32,586 nucleotides of DNA, taken from Syntrophobacteraceae bacterium. Lineage in GTDB: Bacteria; Desulfobacterota; Syntrophobacteria; Syntrophobacterales; Syntrophobacteraceae. The translations under genes and the position numbers were made by a program. Shown piece after piece: positions 24,829-32,586 of the stretch. Position 1 is the stretch's first letter. Every line of letters begins with the position of its first letter. Location of the stretch: NCBI GenBank assembly GCA_025454175.1, contig JALOOX010000077.1, positions 1-32,586 of the forward strand, written 5' to 3'. A model generated the notes under the pieces. The model was not told the origin of the DNA and did not search any database. It saw only the letters and a program-made list of their open reading frames with translations.

Positions 24829-26211
24829 ATGAATCTTGTCATTTACGCACTGTTCCCGTCGATCTTCCTCCTGGCTTTTTTTCACTTGGACCTTGGAATC
24901 ATTCCGAGATTTGGGACTTGGCTACCAGAGATCCTAAGTTTATTCGTGTGCGGCATCATTGCCCTCCGAGTTGCCATGTACAAGAAGCTCTCGTTGGAGG
25001 TGCACTATATATATCTGCTGGTGCTCTACCTCGTGATCATCGCCACAGGAATCGCCCTGAACCCCGTCAGCAAGGTCGAGGTGATGTCAGGACTGCGCAC
25101 GCATCTGAAGTACTTCCCGTTCTTTCTCCTGCCCGCCGTGTACGATTTCAAGGAAGAGGAGATCAAAAAACAATTCCTCCTGCTCTGCGGGCTCCTCCTC
25201 CTGCAGTGTCCCGTGGGCGTCGCCCAGAAGATCTATTACGGCGTGCTGAACCATTTCTATTCAGGGGATTTCGTCCAAGGAACCCGCCTGTATTCAGGCT
25301 CCCTGTCCATCATCATGGTGAGTTCCGTCGCGGTCCTGCTAGCTCTGTTCCTGAGGAAGCGCATCTCGAAGCGGGCCTTCCTCATAACCAGTTTCGTCCT
25401 TCTCTTGCCGACCACCATCAACGAAACCAAGGTGACCATCTTCATCCTTCCCATGGCGCTTTTCCTGCCCCTGTTCTTCTCCAATGAAGTCCATTACTGG
25501 GCCAAGGTCAAGAAAGCGGCGCCGATCGTCATGCTGGGAGTCCTTTTCGCGGCCATATTCGTGCCCATCTACGAAATCACCATTAAGCCAATGAATTCGC
25601 CCGGACTCTACGAATTTTTTTTTGAGGGAAAGTATCTCGAAAACTACTTCTACAAGGGCGCGGCAGGCAGGATCGGGGAAGATATCCGCAGAGGAGACGC
25701 CATCGGTCTGGCTTTGAAAGAGCTCTCCAAGGAAGTGGACGAGCTCGCCTTCGGTCAGGGAGTTGGAACGGTGAACCTTTCCTACTTTGATGAGGCCGGG
25801 GGACTCAGTACATCCTTTTCGAAGAAATCGCGGCTAGGTGGAGATATGCTCACGGTCACCCAGCTTCTGTGGGAAGTTGGAATGGCCGGCTTGTTTGTCT
25901 ATGTTGTATTATTGGCGTTCATTTTCAGCGATGCATACCAATTGAGCCAATCAGACGACCTATTCGGTGCCTTCGCCATGGGATGGGCAACTGTGGTTGC
26001 CATCATGTCGGCCTGTCTCCTCTATCAGAACAGCATGCATCACAACACCATTAATTATCTGTTTTGGTACCTGTCCGGCCTGGTGGCGGCAAAGGCTTAT
26101 AGGCGAAGGGCTTCGGTCTCCTCACTGAAGGTGCTTGCCAGAAGGTCGGGTTTTCTGGGGAGCCCGAGGTTCGCGGGCATGCGAATCAGGGACTCTCACG
26201 GGCTGCGATAA
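24829..26211 (+). CDS. Wzy-like polysaccharide polymerase / O-antigen ligase family membrane protein
   Basis: The 460-residue protein starts at ATG 24829, with AGGAG 10 bases upstream. About 10-11 membrane helices are visible. A large periplasmic loop (about 255-350) holds the stretch with YKGAAGRIGEDIRRGD and GQGVGT, similar to the loop of O-antigen ligase and polymerase proteins. Sequence conservation in this family is low, so assignment rests on topology and context. Inference: it polymerises repeat units after flipping, or ligates the chain. It is the only such candidate in the window. It ends seven bases before the next gene. Confidence 0.82.
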   Translation: MNLVIYALFPSIFLLAFFHLDLGIIPRFGTWLPEILSLFVCGIIALRVAMYKKLSLEVHYIYLLVLYLVIIATGIALNPVSKVEVMSGLRTHLKYFPFFLLPAVYDFKEEEIKKQFLLLCGLLLLQCPVGVAQKIYYGVLNHFYSGDFVQGTRLYSGSLSIIMVSSVAVLLALFLRKRISKRAFLITSFVLLLPTTINETKVTIFILPMALFLPLFFSNEVHYWAKVKKAAPIVMLGVLFAAIFVPIYEITIKPMNSPGLYEFFFEGKYLENYFYKGAAGRIGEDIRRGDAIGLALKELSKEVDELAFGQGVGTVNLSYFDEAGGLSTSFSKKSRLGGDMLTVTQLLWEVGMAGLFVYVVLLAFIFSDAYQLSQSDDLFGAFAMGWATVVAIMSACLLYQNSMHHNTINYLFWYLSGLVAAKAYRRRASVSSLKVLARRSGFLGSPRFAGMRIRDSHGLR

Positions 26212-26218
26212 GACTGCA

Positions 26219-27442
26219 ATGGCGGAACTTCCTCCCAATCGCGTGGTTCCCCTTGCCACGGGCAAATGCGCCGGCTGCCTCGTTGACTCCATGAAGCCGC
26301 CGATGCGGGTGATGGTCTTCGGTTTCAGGGGGTTCCCTGGTGTGCAGGGAGGCATCGAGACCCATGCCGAGCACCTTTACCCGTTGTTGGTCGAAAAGGG
26401 GTGCCGGGTGGACGTGGTAGTCCGCACCTGTTACATGGAAGGGGAGTGTCATCATCTGTGGAAGGGAGTTCGGCTGCACCGTCTGTGGGCTCCAGGCCCC
26501 AGATTCAAGGGCATCGAGGCGTTCCTGCACTCACTGCTCAGCCTCCTTGCCGCCGCCATGCTCAGGCCGGACGTGGTGCATATCCATGCCATCGGACCGG
26601 CGATCATGGCTCCATTGGGAAAGCTGTTGGGGCTCCGAATCGTTGTGACCCATCACGGGCCCGATTATGAGCGTGAGAAGTGGGGCCGGGCGGCGCGATT
26701 CGTGCTTAAGCTGGGGGAGAGGCTGGGCATGCGTTTCGCCGACCGCCGAATAACGATCTCCAGGGTGATTCAGGAAAGGGTGCAGCTGGAATACGGAATG
26801 GGCAGTGAGCTCATTCCCAATGGAGTGATCATTCCCGAGATGCCAAAAACCCAGTCTACCTTGAGAAGATTTGGGCTTGAGGCGGGCAGGTACGTTCTTA
26901 TGGTCAGCCGCCTGGTTCCGGAGAAGCGCCATCTCGACCTGATCGAGGCCTTTTGCAGGGCAGGGCTCACAGGCTGGAGGCTGGCTCTGGTGGGAGGGCT
27001 GGAGCCCGGTGACGATTACGTTCACTCTGTGGCCAGGGCAGCGGGGGGGAACGATCATGTGGTCCTGACCGGTTATCAATCCGGGCCGGCTCTCCAGGAG
27101 CTCTACGCTCATGCAGGTGTGTTTGTCCTGCCCTCCTCCCACGAAGGTCTGCCCATCGTGCTCCTCGAAGCACTGAGCTACGGACTGCCGGTTTTGGCGA
27201 GTGATATTCCGGCTCACCTGGAGCTGGGACTTTCTGCCCGACATTACTATCCCCTTGGAGACATGGACGCCATGGTGACGGGGCTCGCGGCTCTCGCGGC
27301 CCAGAGGCCGAGCCGCTCCCAGAGGGAAGAGATACGGGCGTGGGTAACGGAGAGATACGACTGGCAGAAGATTGCTGGACGGACACTCGCGGTCTACCGG
27401 CAGGCGGTGCTCAACGAACGGGACTGCTCCTGGGATTCATAG
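26219..27442 (+). CDS. GT4 family glycosyltransferase (rhamnosyltransferase-like opening)
   Basis: The protein has 407 residues from ATG 26219, but the conserved part begins at MRVMVFGFRGFPGVQGGIET. Starts at 26291 or 26303 are therefore also possible; none has a strong ribosome binding site. The opening GxRGxPGVxGGIETHAE is characteristic of a GT4 subgroup in polysaccharide clusters. THHGPDYEREKWG lies in the acceptor half. The donor half has VSRLVPEKRHLDLIEAF and the EX7E motif (Glu309/Glu317) in EGLPIVLLEALSYGLP. Donor and linkage unknown. Confidence 0.9.
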   Translation: MAELPPNRVVPLATGKCAGCLVDSMKPPMRVMVFGFRGFPGVQGGIETHAEHLYPLLVEKGCRVDVVVRTCYMEGECHHLWKGVRLHRLWAPGPRFKGIEAFLHSLLSLLAAAMLRPDVVHIHAIGPAIMAPLGKLLGLRIVVTHHGPDYEREKWGRAARFVLKLGERLGMRFADRRITISRVIQERVQLEYGMGSELIPNGVIIPEMPKTQSTLRRFGLEAGRYVLMVSRLVPEKRHLDLIEAFCRAGLTGWRLALVGGLEPGDDYVHSVARAAGGNDHVVLTGYQSGPALQELYAHAGVFVLPSSHEGLPIVLLEALSYGLPVLASDIPAHLELGLSARHYYPLGDMDAMVTGLAALAAQRPSRSQREEIRAWVTERYDWQKIAGRTLAVYRQAVLNERDCSWDS

Positions 27443-27533
27443 AGGTGAGCCTGGACGTTGGGCTCCGGGGGGGCTGTCGGGTTTGGGCGGCTGCTCATGG
27501 GAGTTCAATTGGAAGTTTGGAAGAAGATCTGTC

Positions 27534-28811
27534 ATGAAAATCCTGCTTGCTAATAAGTTCTTCTTCAGGAATGGTGGCTCCGAGACGGTGTTCTTTCAGG
27601 AAAGGAACTTCCTGATGCATCTTGGGCATCAGGTGATCGATTTTTCCATGGAACATCCCTCGAACTTCATGTCGCCCCATTCGCGTTACTTTGTTCCCAA
27701 CGTGAACTACCGAAACGGGCACAAGAGGGGGAGGACTGCGGGATTCCTCGCATCGTTGGGGGCTGCGCGAAGCTTGGTGCACAACCCTGTCGCCGTGCGG
27801 AACCTCTCGGCGCTGGTGTCGGCCGAGGGGCCCGAGATTGCCCATTTGCACAATATCTATCACCAGCTGACACCTTCCATCATCCCGCTGCTCAAGTCAG
27901 CTGGCATCCCGGTGATCCTCACGCTGCACGATTACAAGCTGATTTGTCCCAGTTATCTTATGGTTTCCGAGGGGAAGGTTTGTGACCGATGCCGGGGAAG
28001 ACATTTCTGGAGAGCCGGGGCCAAGGCCTGCCACGAGGGATCTCGCACCCGGAGCATGCTATTGACCCTGGAGGCCTACTGGCATAAGGTGCTCCGCTCC
28101 TACGAAGGGGTGGATCGGTTCATCGCCCCTAGCGAATTCGTTGCGAAGCTTGTCGGAGGGGGCCGCGTGGATCCCTCGAAAGTCTCCGTTCTGTACAATG
28201 GGATAGACACAGCGACTTATCGTCCGTCATGGATCGATCGTGATTATGCCATTTATTTCGGTCGGCTATCGGAGGAAAAGGGGATCGAGGTACTCCTTCA
28301 AAGCTTTCGCCAATTTCTTAGAGGTGGGTCGGAGAGCGTTGGCAGGCGGGAGTTTTCATTGAAGATCGTGGGGGCTGGTCCTGCTTCCGAGCGGTTGCGT
28401 AAAGAGTACCCCGAGGTCGAGTTTTGCGGTTATCGAACGGGCGATGAGCTGCATACCCTGGTGAGCCAGTCGTCCTTCGTGGTGATCCCGTCTCTGTGCA
28501 ATGAGAACTGTTCCATGGCGGCTCTGGAGGGAATGGCCTATGGCAAGCCCATCATTGCCTCGCGTATCGGGGGGCTACCGGAGCAGGTCGATGAGGGGAA
28601 GACAGGGTTTCTGTTTCGGCCCGGGGACGTCGAGGATCTCCTGGAGAAGATGGAGGCCCTCATCCGTAACCGCCCGCAGAGGAAAGAAATGGGAAGTGCG
28701 GGTCGCGAGAAGGTGGTTCTAAACTATTCTTTTGAAGGCCACTGTTCGGGGCTTTTGAAAGTCTACGACGAGGTTCTCAATGCTGTGAGGGACTTGGATC
28801 GCCGCGGCTGA
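27534..28811 (+). CDS. GT4 glycosyltransferase with Cys-rich insertion
   Basis: The protein has 425 residues; the start at ATG 27534 (MKILLANKFFF) fits the family, while upstream open codons do not. The opening RNGGSETVFFQE and HLHNIYHQL are typical. After LHDYKLICPS comes a Cys-containing insertion: CDRCRGRHFW then CHEGSRTRS. This insertion is shared by a known GT4 subgroup and is suggestive of a bound metal. The donor half has YFGRLSEEKGIEVLL and EX7E (Glu324/Glu332) in ENCSMAALEGMAYGKP. The 91 bases before the start hold nothing recognisable. Confidence 0.9.
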   Translation: MKILLANKFFFRNGGSETVFFQERNFLMHLGHQVIDFSMEHPSNFMSPHSRYFVPNVNYRNGHKRGRTAGFLASLGAARSLVHNPVAVRNLSALVSAEGPEIAHLHNIYHQLTPSIIPLLKSAGIPVILTLHDYKLICPSYLMVSEGKVCDRCRGRHFWRAGAKACHEGSRTRSMLLTLEAYWHKVLRSYEGVDRFIAPSEFVAKLVGGGRVDPSKVSVLYNGIDTATYRPSWIDRDYAIYFGRLSEEKGIEVLLQSFRQFLRGGSESVGRREFSLKIVGAGPASERLRKEYPEVEFCGYRTGDELHTLVSQSSFVVIPSLCNENCSMAALEGMAYGKPIIASRIGGLPEQVDEGKTGFLFRPGDVEDLLEKMEALIRNRPQRKEMGSAGREKVVLNYSFEGHCSGLLKVYDEVLNAVRDLDRRG

Positions 28812-28826
28812 ATCTGGGGTCGGGGC

Positions 28827-28846
28827 GTCCGCCGCGACATGCGGAC
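28827..28846 (+). other. GC-rich 6-bp hairpin in the gap before the radical SAM gene
   Basis: GTCCGC (28827-28832) and GCGGAC (28841-28846) form a short stem with an 8-base loop, 45 bases before the start at 28892. There is no T run, so it is not an intrinsic terminator. It may be chance. Confidence 0.2.
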
Positions 28847-28891
28847 TGCCTCGATATGTTCTGGATACTTCACTCTCAGGAGCGCCCCAAC

Positions 28892-29884
28892 ATGGAAGCG
28901 TGCCTCATCGTGACATACCGATGCAATGCCAGGTGCTACATGTGCAGCACGTGGATGCATCCGACGAATAAGGAAGATGAGTTCAAGCCAGAACTGGTGC
29001 ATCGCATTCCCTCTGGACTCAGCTTCGTGAACATTACCGGGGGTGAGCCGTTTCTCAGGAAGGATATCGAGGAGATCATCGATATCGCCCTGACCAAGAC
29101 TTCCAGGCTGGTCATCAGCACCAATGGCTATTTCACATCAAAGCTTGCGGCTCTCGCCGAGAAGTATGGGAACAGGATAGGGTTCCGCGTTTCCATCGAA
29201 GGCCTTCCGGCAGCCAACGATCAACTGCGGGGTATCTCCGATGGTTTCGACAGCGGACTGCGTTCCCTTCTCACGCTTCACGACATGGGTATCCGGGATA
29301 TCGGGTTTGGCATCACGGTTTCGGATCGGAACGCCCGGGACATGATCGAACTCTGGCGCCTGGCCAAAGCCATGGGGCTGGAGTTTGCCACAGCCGTCAC
29401 CCACAATTCGTATTACTTCCATAAAAAGGACAACGCGTTTGACGATCCCGAGATGATCGCTGGCGAGTTCGAGAAGATCGCCCTGGAACTCCTGAAGTCC
29501 AACAGGCCCAAGAACTGGTTCAGGGCCTATTTCAATATAGGGCTGGCCAACAAGGTAAGGGGAGGTAAGAGACCCTTGCCCTGTGAAGTGGGAACCGATG
29601 TCTTCTTCATGGATCCATTTGGCAGGATCATGCCATGCAACGGCTCCGATGAGCCCATGATCATGGGGAGCCTCCATGAACAGGAATTCGAGGAGATCTG
29701 GAAGGGTGAGCGTGCTGAAAATGTACGTTCCCAGGTCAGGGCCTGTGCCAAGGATTGCTGGATGATCGGTTCGGCCGCGCCGGCCATGAAGAAGCGCAAA
29801 TTACATCCGATCCTCTGGATCGTACGAAACAAGATGAGGGCTCTCGGCAGGGATGGAGCCACGGTCTGTCTTTCTCGCCTTTAA
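28892..29884 (+). CDS. Radical SAM protein with C-terminal SPASM-like cysteines
   Basis: The protein has 330 residues; ATG 28892 has AGGAG nine bases upstream and is preferred over ATG 28856. The cluster-binding CNARCYMC (Cys11, Cys15, Cys18) begins almost at the N-terminus. NITGGEPFLRKD and VISTNGYF match the SAM-binding strands. The C-terminal part has PCEVGTDVFFMDPFGRIMPC, then a CAKDCW pair, with the FMDPFGRIMPC pattern of SPASM or twitch domains that hold an auxiliary iron-sulfur cluster. Such proteins modify peptides or sugars by radical chemistry. Placed next to a methyltransferase in a glycan cluster, sugar modification is my inference; the substrate is unknown. Confidence 0.88.
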   Translation: MEACLIVTYRCNARCYMCSTWMHPTNKEDEFKPELVHRIPSGLSFVNITGGEPFLRKDIEEIIDIALTKTSRLVISTNGYFTSKLAALAEKYGNRIGFRVSIEGLPAANDQLRGISDGFDSGLRSLLTLHDMGIRDIGFGITVSDRNARDMIELWRLAKAMGLEFATAVTHNSYYFHKKDNAFDDPEMIAGEFEKIALELLKSNRPKNWFRAYFNIGLANKVRGGKRPLPCEVGTDVFFMDPFGRIMPCNGSDEPMIMGSLHEQEFEEIWKGERAENVRSQVRACAKDCWMIGSAAPAMKKRKLHPILWIVRNKMRALGRDGATVCLSRL

Positions 29885-29935
29885 CGCGGAGTCCGGTCTC
29901 GGGTCGGCACCCCCTTTATACAACAGGAACCACCG

Positions 29936-30784
29936 ATGCGCTGTATCGTTTGCGGAAATCTGGAGAGATTCCATCGTTATCTCGGCGCAACCCGGCGGCA
30001 CCCCAGTTACTGGCGCTGCGGAGATTGCAACCTTGTTTTTGCCCACCCGATTCCAGATATCACGTACGACCATTACCCCTTCAGTCCCCTGGATCCCGCC
30101 GAGGTGGAGTCTCGTTTCGCGAACTACGAGTTTCGTTATAGGGGCTTCGAGCCCTGGCTGCCCCGGAGTGGGGCGCATCTTCTGGATGTTGGGGCGTACA
30201 CGGGATTGTTCCTGCATTTCCTTTCGTCCAAGGGGATCCATGCCGTGGGGATAGAGCCTTGCGCCGATGCAGCCGCGTACGGGAGGCAGCACTTTGGGGT
30301 GGAAATACTGCCGGTGGCTTATGAGCACTATGAGCCGGATAGGACATTCGACGCCGTGACCATGTTCAACGTGTTCGAGCACGTCAGGGATCCGTTGTGG
30401 GTGCTAGAAAGGACCAGGTCCTTGCTCAGTCCGGGAGGACTTTTCGTGATGGAGATACCCTATATACATCACCGTCTCTGCAAATGGTCCTCCGGACTTT
30501 GGCACCATTTCGAGATGTGGCACAACTGGTTTTATGATCCCTTTAGTATTGAGATGTTTCTTGATAAGAATGGGTTCTCGATACATAGGAGAACATTTCC
30601 TACCAAGGTGGTAACAGTAGCGCGCATATTTGATGCCTTGTTGACCTTATCAGGTGTATATTCCAAAATATCGCCATCTCAATATCATAAGGTTAGAAAT
30701 ACCTCACTGTATAAAGTCATAAATTCAAAACAGATTAAGTTAAATTTTCTAGATTACATGTTATTGGTGTCAACTAAAAACTAA
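29936..30784 (+). CDS. SAM-dependent methyltransferase with N-terminal zinc ribbon
   Basis: The protein has 282 residues; the start at 29936 has AGGA a few bases upstream. The N-terminus has two Cys pairs, CIVC (Cys3/Cys6) and CGDC (Cys28/Cys31), forming a zinc ribbon. The class I methyltransferase fold follows: LLDVGAYTG (about 82-90) is motif I, GIEP the acidic end of the next strand, FNVFEHVRDP and LLSPGGLFVMEIP the later motifs. The zinc ribbon plus methyltransferase layout is common in sugar C- or O-methyltransferases. From about 30540 the bases turn strongly AT-rich while the frame stays intact, so the last 80 codons look unlike the rest of the gene. Confidence 0.88.
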   Translation: MRCIVCGNLERFHRYLGATRRHPSYWRCGDCNLVFAHPIPDITYDHYPFSPLDPAEVESRFANYEFRYRGFEPWLPRSGAHLLDVGAYTGLFLHFLSSKGIHAVGIEPCADAAAYGRQHFGVEILPVAYEHYEPDRTFDAVTMFNVFEHVRDPLWVLERTRSLLSPGGLFVMEIPYIHHRLCKWSSGLWHHFEMWHNWFYDPFSIEMFLDKNGFSIHRRTFPTKVVTVARIFDALLTLSGVYSKISPSQYHKVRNTSLYKVINSKQIKLNFLDYMLLVSTKN

Positions 30785-31524
30785 TTTTGCTAGCTAATAT
30801 AGTCAGGGTATCTGGCTAAAGCTTCTATGTGTTACAGTAATTCCCGGAGCATCTTCAAGCCGGCATTATTGAAGGCTTTGGGCTGCAACCTTTCGTAAAC
30901 GCGAGCAAGAAATCTTGATCGTCAGCTTGGCCGGCGAGAAATTTCGCCACCGTTTCACTTTGGACGGGACAAGCCGCGCTGAGCCGTGTATGTTGAGGCT
31001 CCATGAGCCCGAGACAATTTCACCGACAGAAGCACAACGACCAGGCCAAAAGCGCTCACCCTCTGTGCCACGGTGCGCAAGCACTTGAGCGCTGATGCGC
31101 TCATCAGGACTGTTCGAAGCTCCTTTGAGCAAGTCTGAAACCCGCACGGGGGGGAAAGCTCAAATTCCTATGGAAGACGCACTGATGGCCGCCTTCGCGA
31201 TGTTCTCTCTCAAGGACTCTTCGTTGCTGCAATTCGATAAGCGCCGGGTGGAGCAGCCAACCAATCTGAAAACCGTCTACAAGCTACAAGCCTTGATGAC
31301 GGCCTCCTTGCCAGCTTCGAAAATGAGCTCGGCTTCCCGGATGTCCATGCAGCCCCACGCAATGCAGATCTGAACACGATGGATCGTTTTTCACACTGTC
31401 GGACCTTTGTATTATCAGATATCGAGGCGGCTGTCCCGTCAAAAATGCATGCCACAAAAAATGTGCGGTGAACGGTTACGGGAAAATTTAACCGGTAGAT
31501 GTGAAGCAATATCTGGACATAATA
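30785..31524. other. 740-base decayed region with transposase remnant
   Basis: The only recognisable content is the transposase fragment at 31073-31373. 30785-31072 and 31374-31524 have no convincing gene on either strand; an ORF on the minus strand at 30866-31147 does not resemble a known protein. Composition is mixed: AT-rich at both edges and GC-richer in the middle, as expected of an old insertion. Confidence 0.55.
31073..31373 (+). pseudogene. Transposase N-terminal fragment, frameshifted
   Basis: One frame from GTG 31073 reads RKHLSADALIRTVRSSFEQV and then hits a TGA near 31133. In another frame the text continues as KAQIPMEDALMAAFAMFSLK, then SSLLQFDKRR and NLKTVYKL. Together these are the N-terminal part of a known transposase type whose hallmark is ALM..FAMFSLK..SLL.FD. 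The two halves are out of frame, and nothing after about 31290 matches the expected middle or the DDE catalytic region. It is therefore a dead 5' fragment. I saw no terminal inverted repeats. Confidence 0.75.
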
Positions 31525-32586
31525 ATGAATAAAATAATTCTTGTTGCATATGAATTGAATCCACGGCTTGGGTCAGAGGCAGGTGTATCCAATATTTGGC
31601 TCAATATATTGTCAAAATTCTATCATGTTGTGGTGTTTACTAATATAAGTCACAAGAAAGATATAGAAAAGTTTCAATATTTTAATGTCGACTTTAATTA
31701 TATTAATCTAAGTGATAATAAGGTCGCCGAGGCATTTAAGCGACTTAGAATGTTTAATCTAGTCAATAGCATGTTTGCTTCGAGAGTTAAGCGCCGAGTG
31801 AAGAATCTACTTTCAAAAGATAAATATCTGCTGATCCATTGCATTTCTCCCCAAGGGATTCATTCTTATAATGATTTATATAAATTGGGTGTTCCGGTTA
31901 TCGTAGGGCCTGTTGGGGGTGGTTTGAGGATTCCTGAAGGTTTTGAAAGACTGGAAACCAAAAAGTACAAAATAAGAAACTGGTTTTATTCAATGCAAAA
32001 GTTCAATTATAAGTGGATAAAATATTTTAAGAATGCAAAACGAATTGTTATAGGCACTCAATATGTCAAGAATTGCTTGCCTCCAAGTACTTCTGCTAAG
32101 CAGATTATTATATATGATTCCGTTGTTGATATTCAATATTTTAAACCTGTTGAGCGAAAGAAGCGAAATTTAATAAATATTTTATATTGTGGTAGGATGG
32201 ATATTAATAAGGGTTGCACATTGCTTTATGAAACGTATCAACGTTTGATAGGCAATGAGGACTTCAGGAGGAAGACGAGACTGAATTTTGTAGGTGCAGG
32301 GACCCTGCTGCAGGTGATGAGGCAGTGGGTTATGAGAGATAATCTGGTTGATAACGTGCGCATTTACGGAAGGGTTAGCAAGGAAAGGGTGCTTGAGTGT
32401 CTTAGTGAAGCTGACATCTTTTGTGCACCGACGTTGAGGGAGCCAGGTGGTAATGCGATTCTGGAGGCAATGTGCTGTGAATTGCCTATCATCACTGCTG
32501 ACTATGGGGGACCAGGATACTGTGTTTCAGAAGAATGTGGAATTAAGATTCAACCTAAAGACTATTCATCATTCTTGGATCAGTTA
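31525..32586 (+). CDS. GT4 family glycosyltransferase, 3' end beyond window, AT-rich
   Basis: The frame is open from ATG 31525 to the last base, giving 354 residues of an expected 380-410. The N-terminus has AYELNPRLGSEAGVSN, the usual GT4 opening, followed by HCISPQGIHSY and VGPVGGG in the acceptor half. The donor half has YCGRMDINKGCTLL, VGAGTL, and EX7E (Glu306/Glu314) in EPGGNAILEAMCCELP. Base composition and codon choice (AAT, ATA, TTA, TAT) are strikingly AT-rich compared with the other transferases. This suggests later acquisition from a different source. The ribosome binding site is weak. Specificity unknown. Confidence 0.9.
   Translation, partial: MNKIILVAYELNPRLGSEAGVSNIWLNILSKFYHVVVFTNISHKKDIEKFQYFNVDFNYINLSDNKVAEAFKRLRMFNLVNSMFASRVKRRVKNLLSKDKYLLIHCISPQGIHSYNDLYKLGVPVIVGPVGGGLRIPEGFERLETKKYKIRNWFYSMQKFNYKWIKYFKNAKRIVIGTQYVKNCLPPSTSAKQIIIYDSVVDIQYFKPVERKKRNLINILYCGRMDINKGCTLLYETYQRLIGNEDFRRKTRLNFVGAGTLLQVMRQWVMRDNLVDNVRIYGRVSKERVLECLSEADIFCAPTLREPGGNAILEAMCCELPIITADYGGPGYCVSEECGIKIQPKDYSSFLDQL

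Noticed and set aside
30866-31147. 93-codon minus-strand frame near the transposase remnant
   Set aside because: No recognisable similarity, and it overlaps the plus-strand transposase signature.
1-32586. CRISPR arrays, tRNA or rRNA genes
   Set aside because: No regularly spaced direct repeats and no cloverleaf or rRNA-like stretch was seen on reading.

Overview
The window is a dense, one-directional (+ strand) gene cluster for a cell-surface polysaccharide (exopolysaccharide or O-antigen type). Base composition is mostly GC-rich, GTG and TTG starts are used, and many genes abut or overlap by a few bases. The gene mix (polyprenyl sugar-1-phosphate transferase, asparagine-synthase-like amidotransferase, GlpD-like oxidoreductase, sulfotransferase, many GT4 enzymes) suggests a Gram-negative environmental bacterium. 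Desulfobacterota (former Deltaproteobacteria, for example Syntrophobacterales) is my best guess, but no phylogenetic marker is present and this is low-confidence inference. I see no rRNA, tRNA or CRISPR array, and no convincing gene on the minus strand.

Layout. 1-914: 3' part of the priming glycosyltransferase. 1018-4584: large secreted LamG / SGNH-esterase / LamG / Ig-like protein. 4585-5144: gene-free spacer with one possible hairpin. 5145-17446: a nearly continuous operon holding a canonical GT2 and a degenerate GT2 partner, an amidohydrolase-like protein of unknown role, a GT4, an amidotransferase, an NAD-dependent epimerase/dehydratase, a GlpD-like FAD oxidoreductase, a GT-C membrane transferase, a PAPS-type sulfotransferase and a GT2-GtrA fusion. 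17557-19113: a GT-C membrane protein lacking its catalytic N-terminus. 19342-24484: Wzx-type flippase and three GT4 enzymes in overlapping order. 24520-24589: a REP-like palindromic repeat. 24829-28811: Wzy-like polymerase/ligase and two GT4 enzymes. 28892-30784: radical SAM/SPASM protein and a zinc-ribbon methyltransferase. 30785-31524: decayed stretch with a frameshifted transposase fragment. 31525-32586: AT-rich GT4 gene running off the end.

How it works together (inference). The priming enzyme loads the first sugar phosphate on undecaprenyl phosphate. About ten soluble or membrane-anchored transferases extend the repeat unit. The flippase moves it across the inner membrane, and the 24829 protein polymerises or ligates it. 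The GT-C, GT2-GtrA, sulfotransferase, amidotransferase, oxidoreductase, radical SAM and methyltransferase genes point to a heavily decorated, probably sulfated glycan. The secreted SGNH protein could trim acyl groups outside the cell. Composition drops sharply from about 30540 onward, and with the transposase remnant this marks a recently rearranged cluster edge.

The most unusual items are the GT2 pseudo-enzyme at 6131, the amidohydrolase-like protein at 7124, the GT-C truncated at its N-terminus at 17557, and the radical SAM plus methyltransferase pair.
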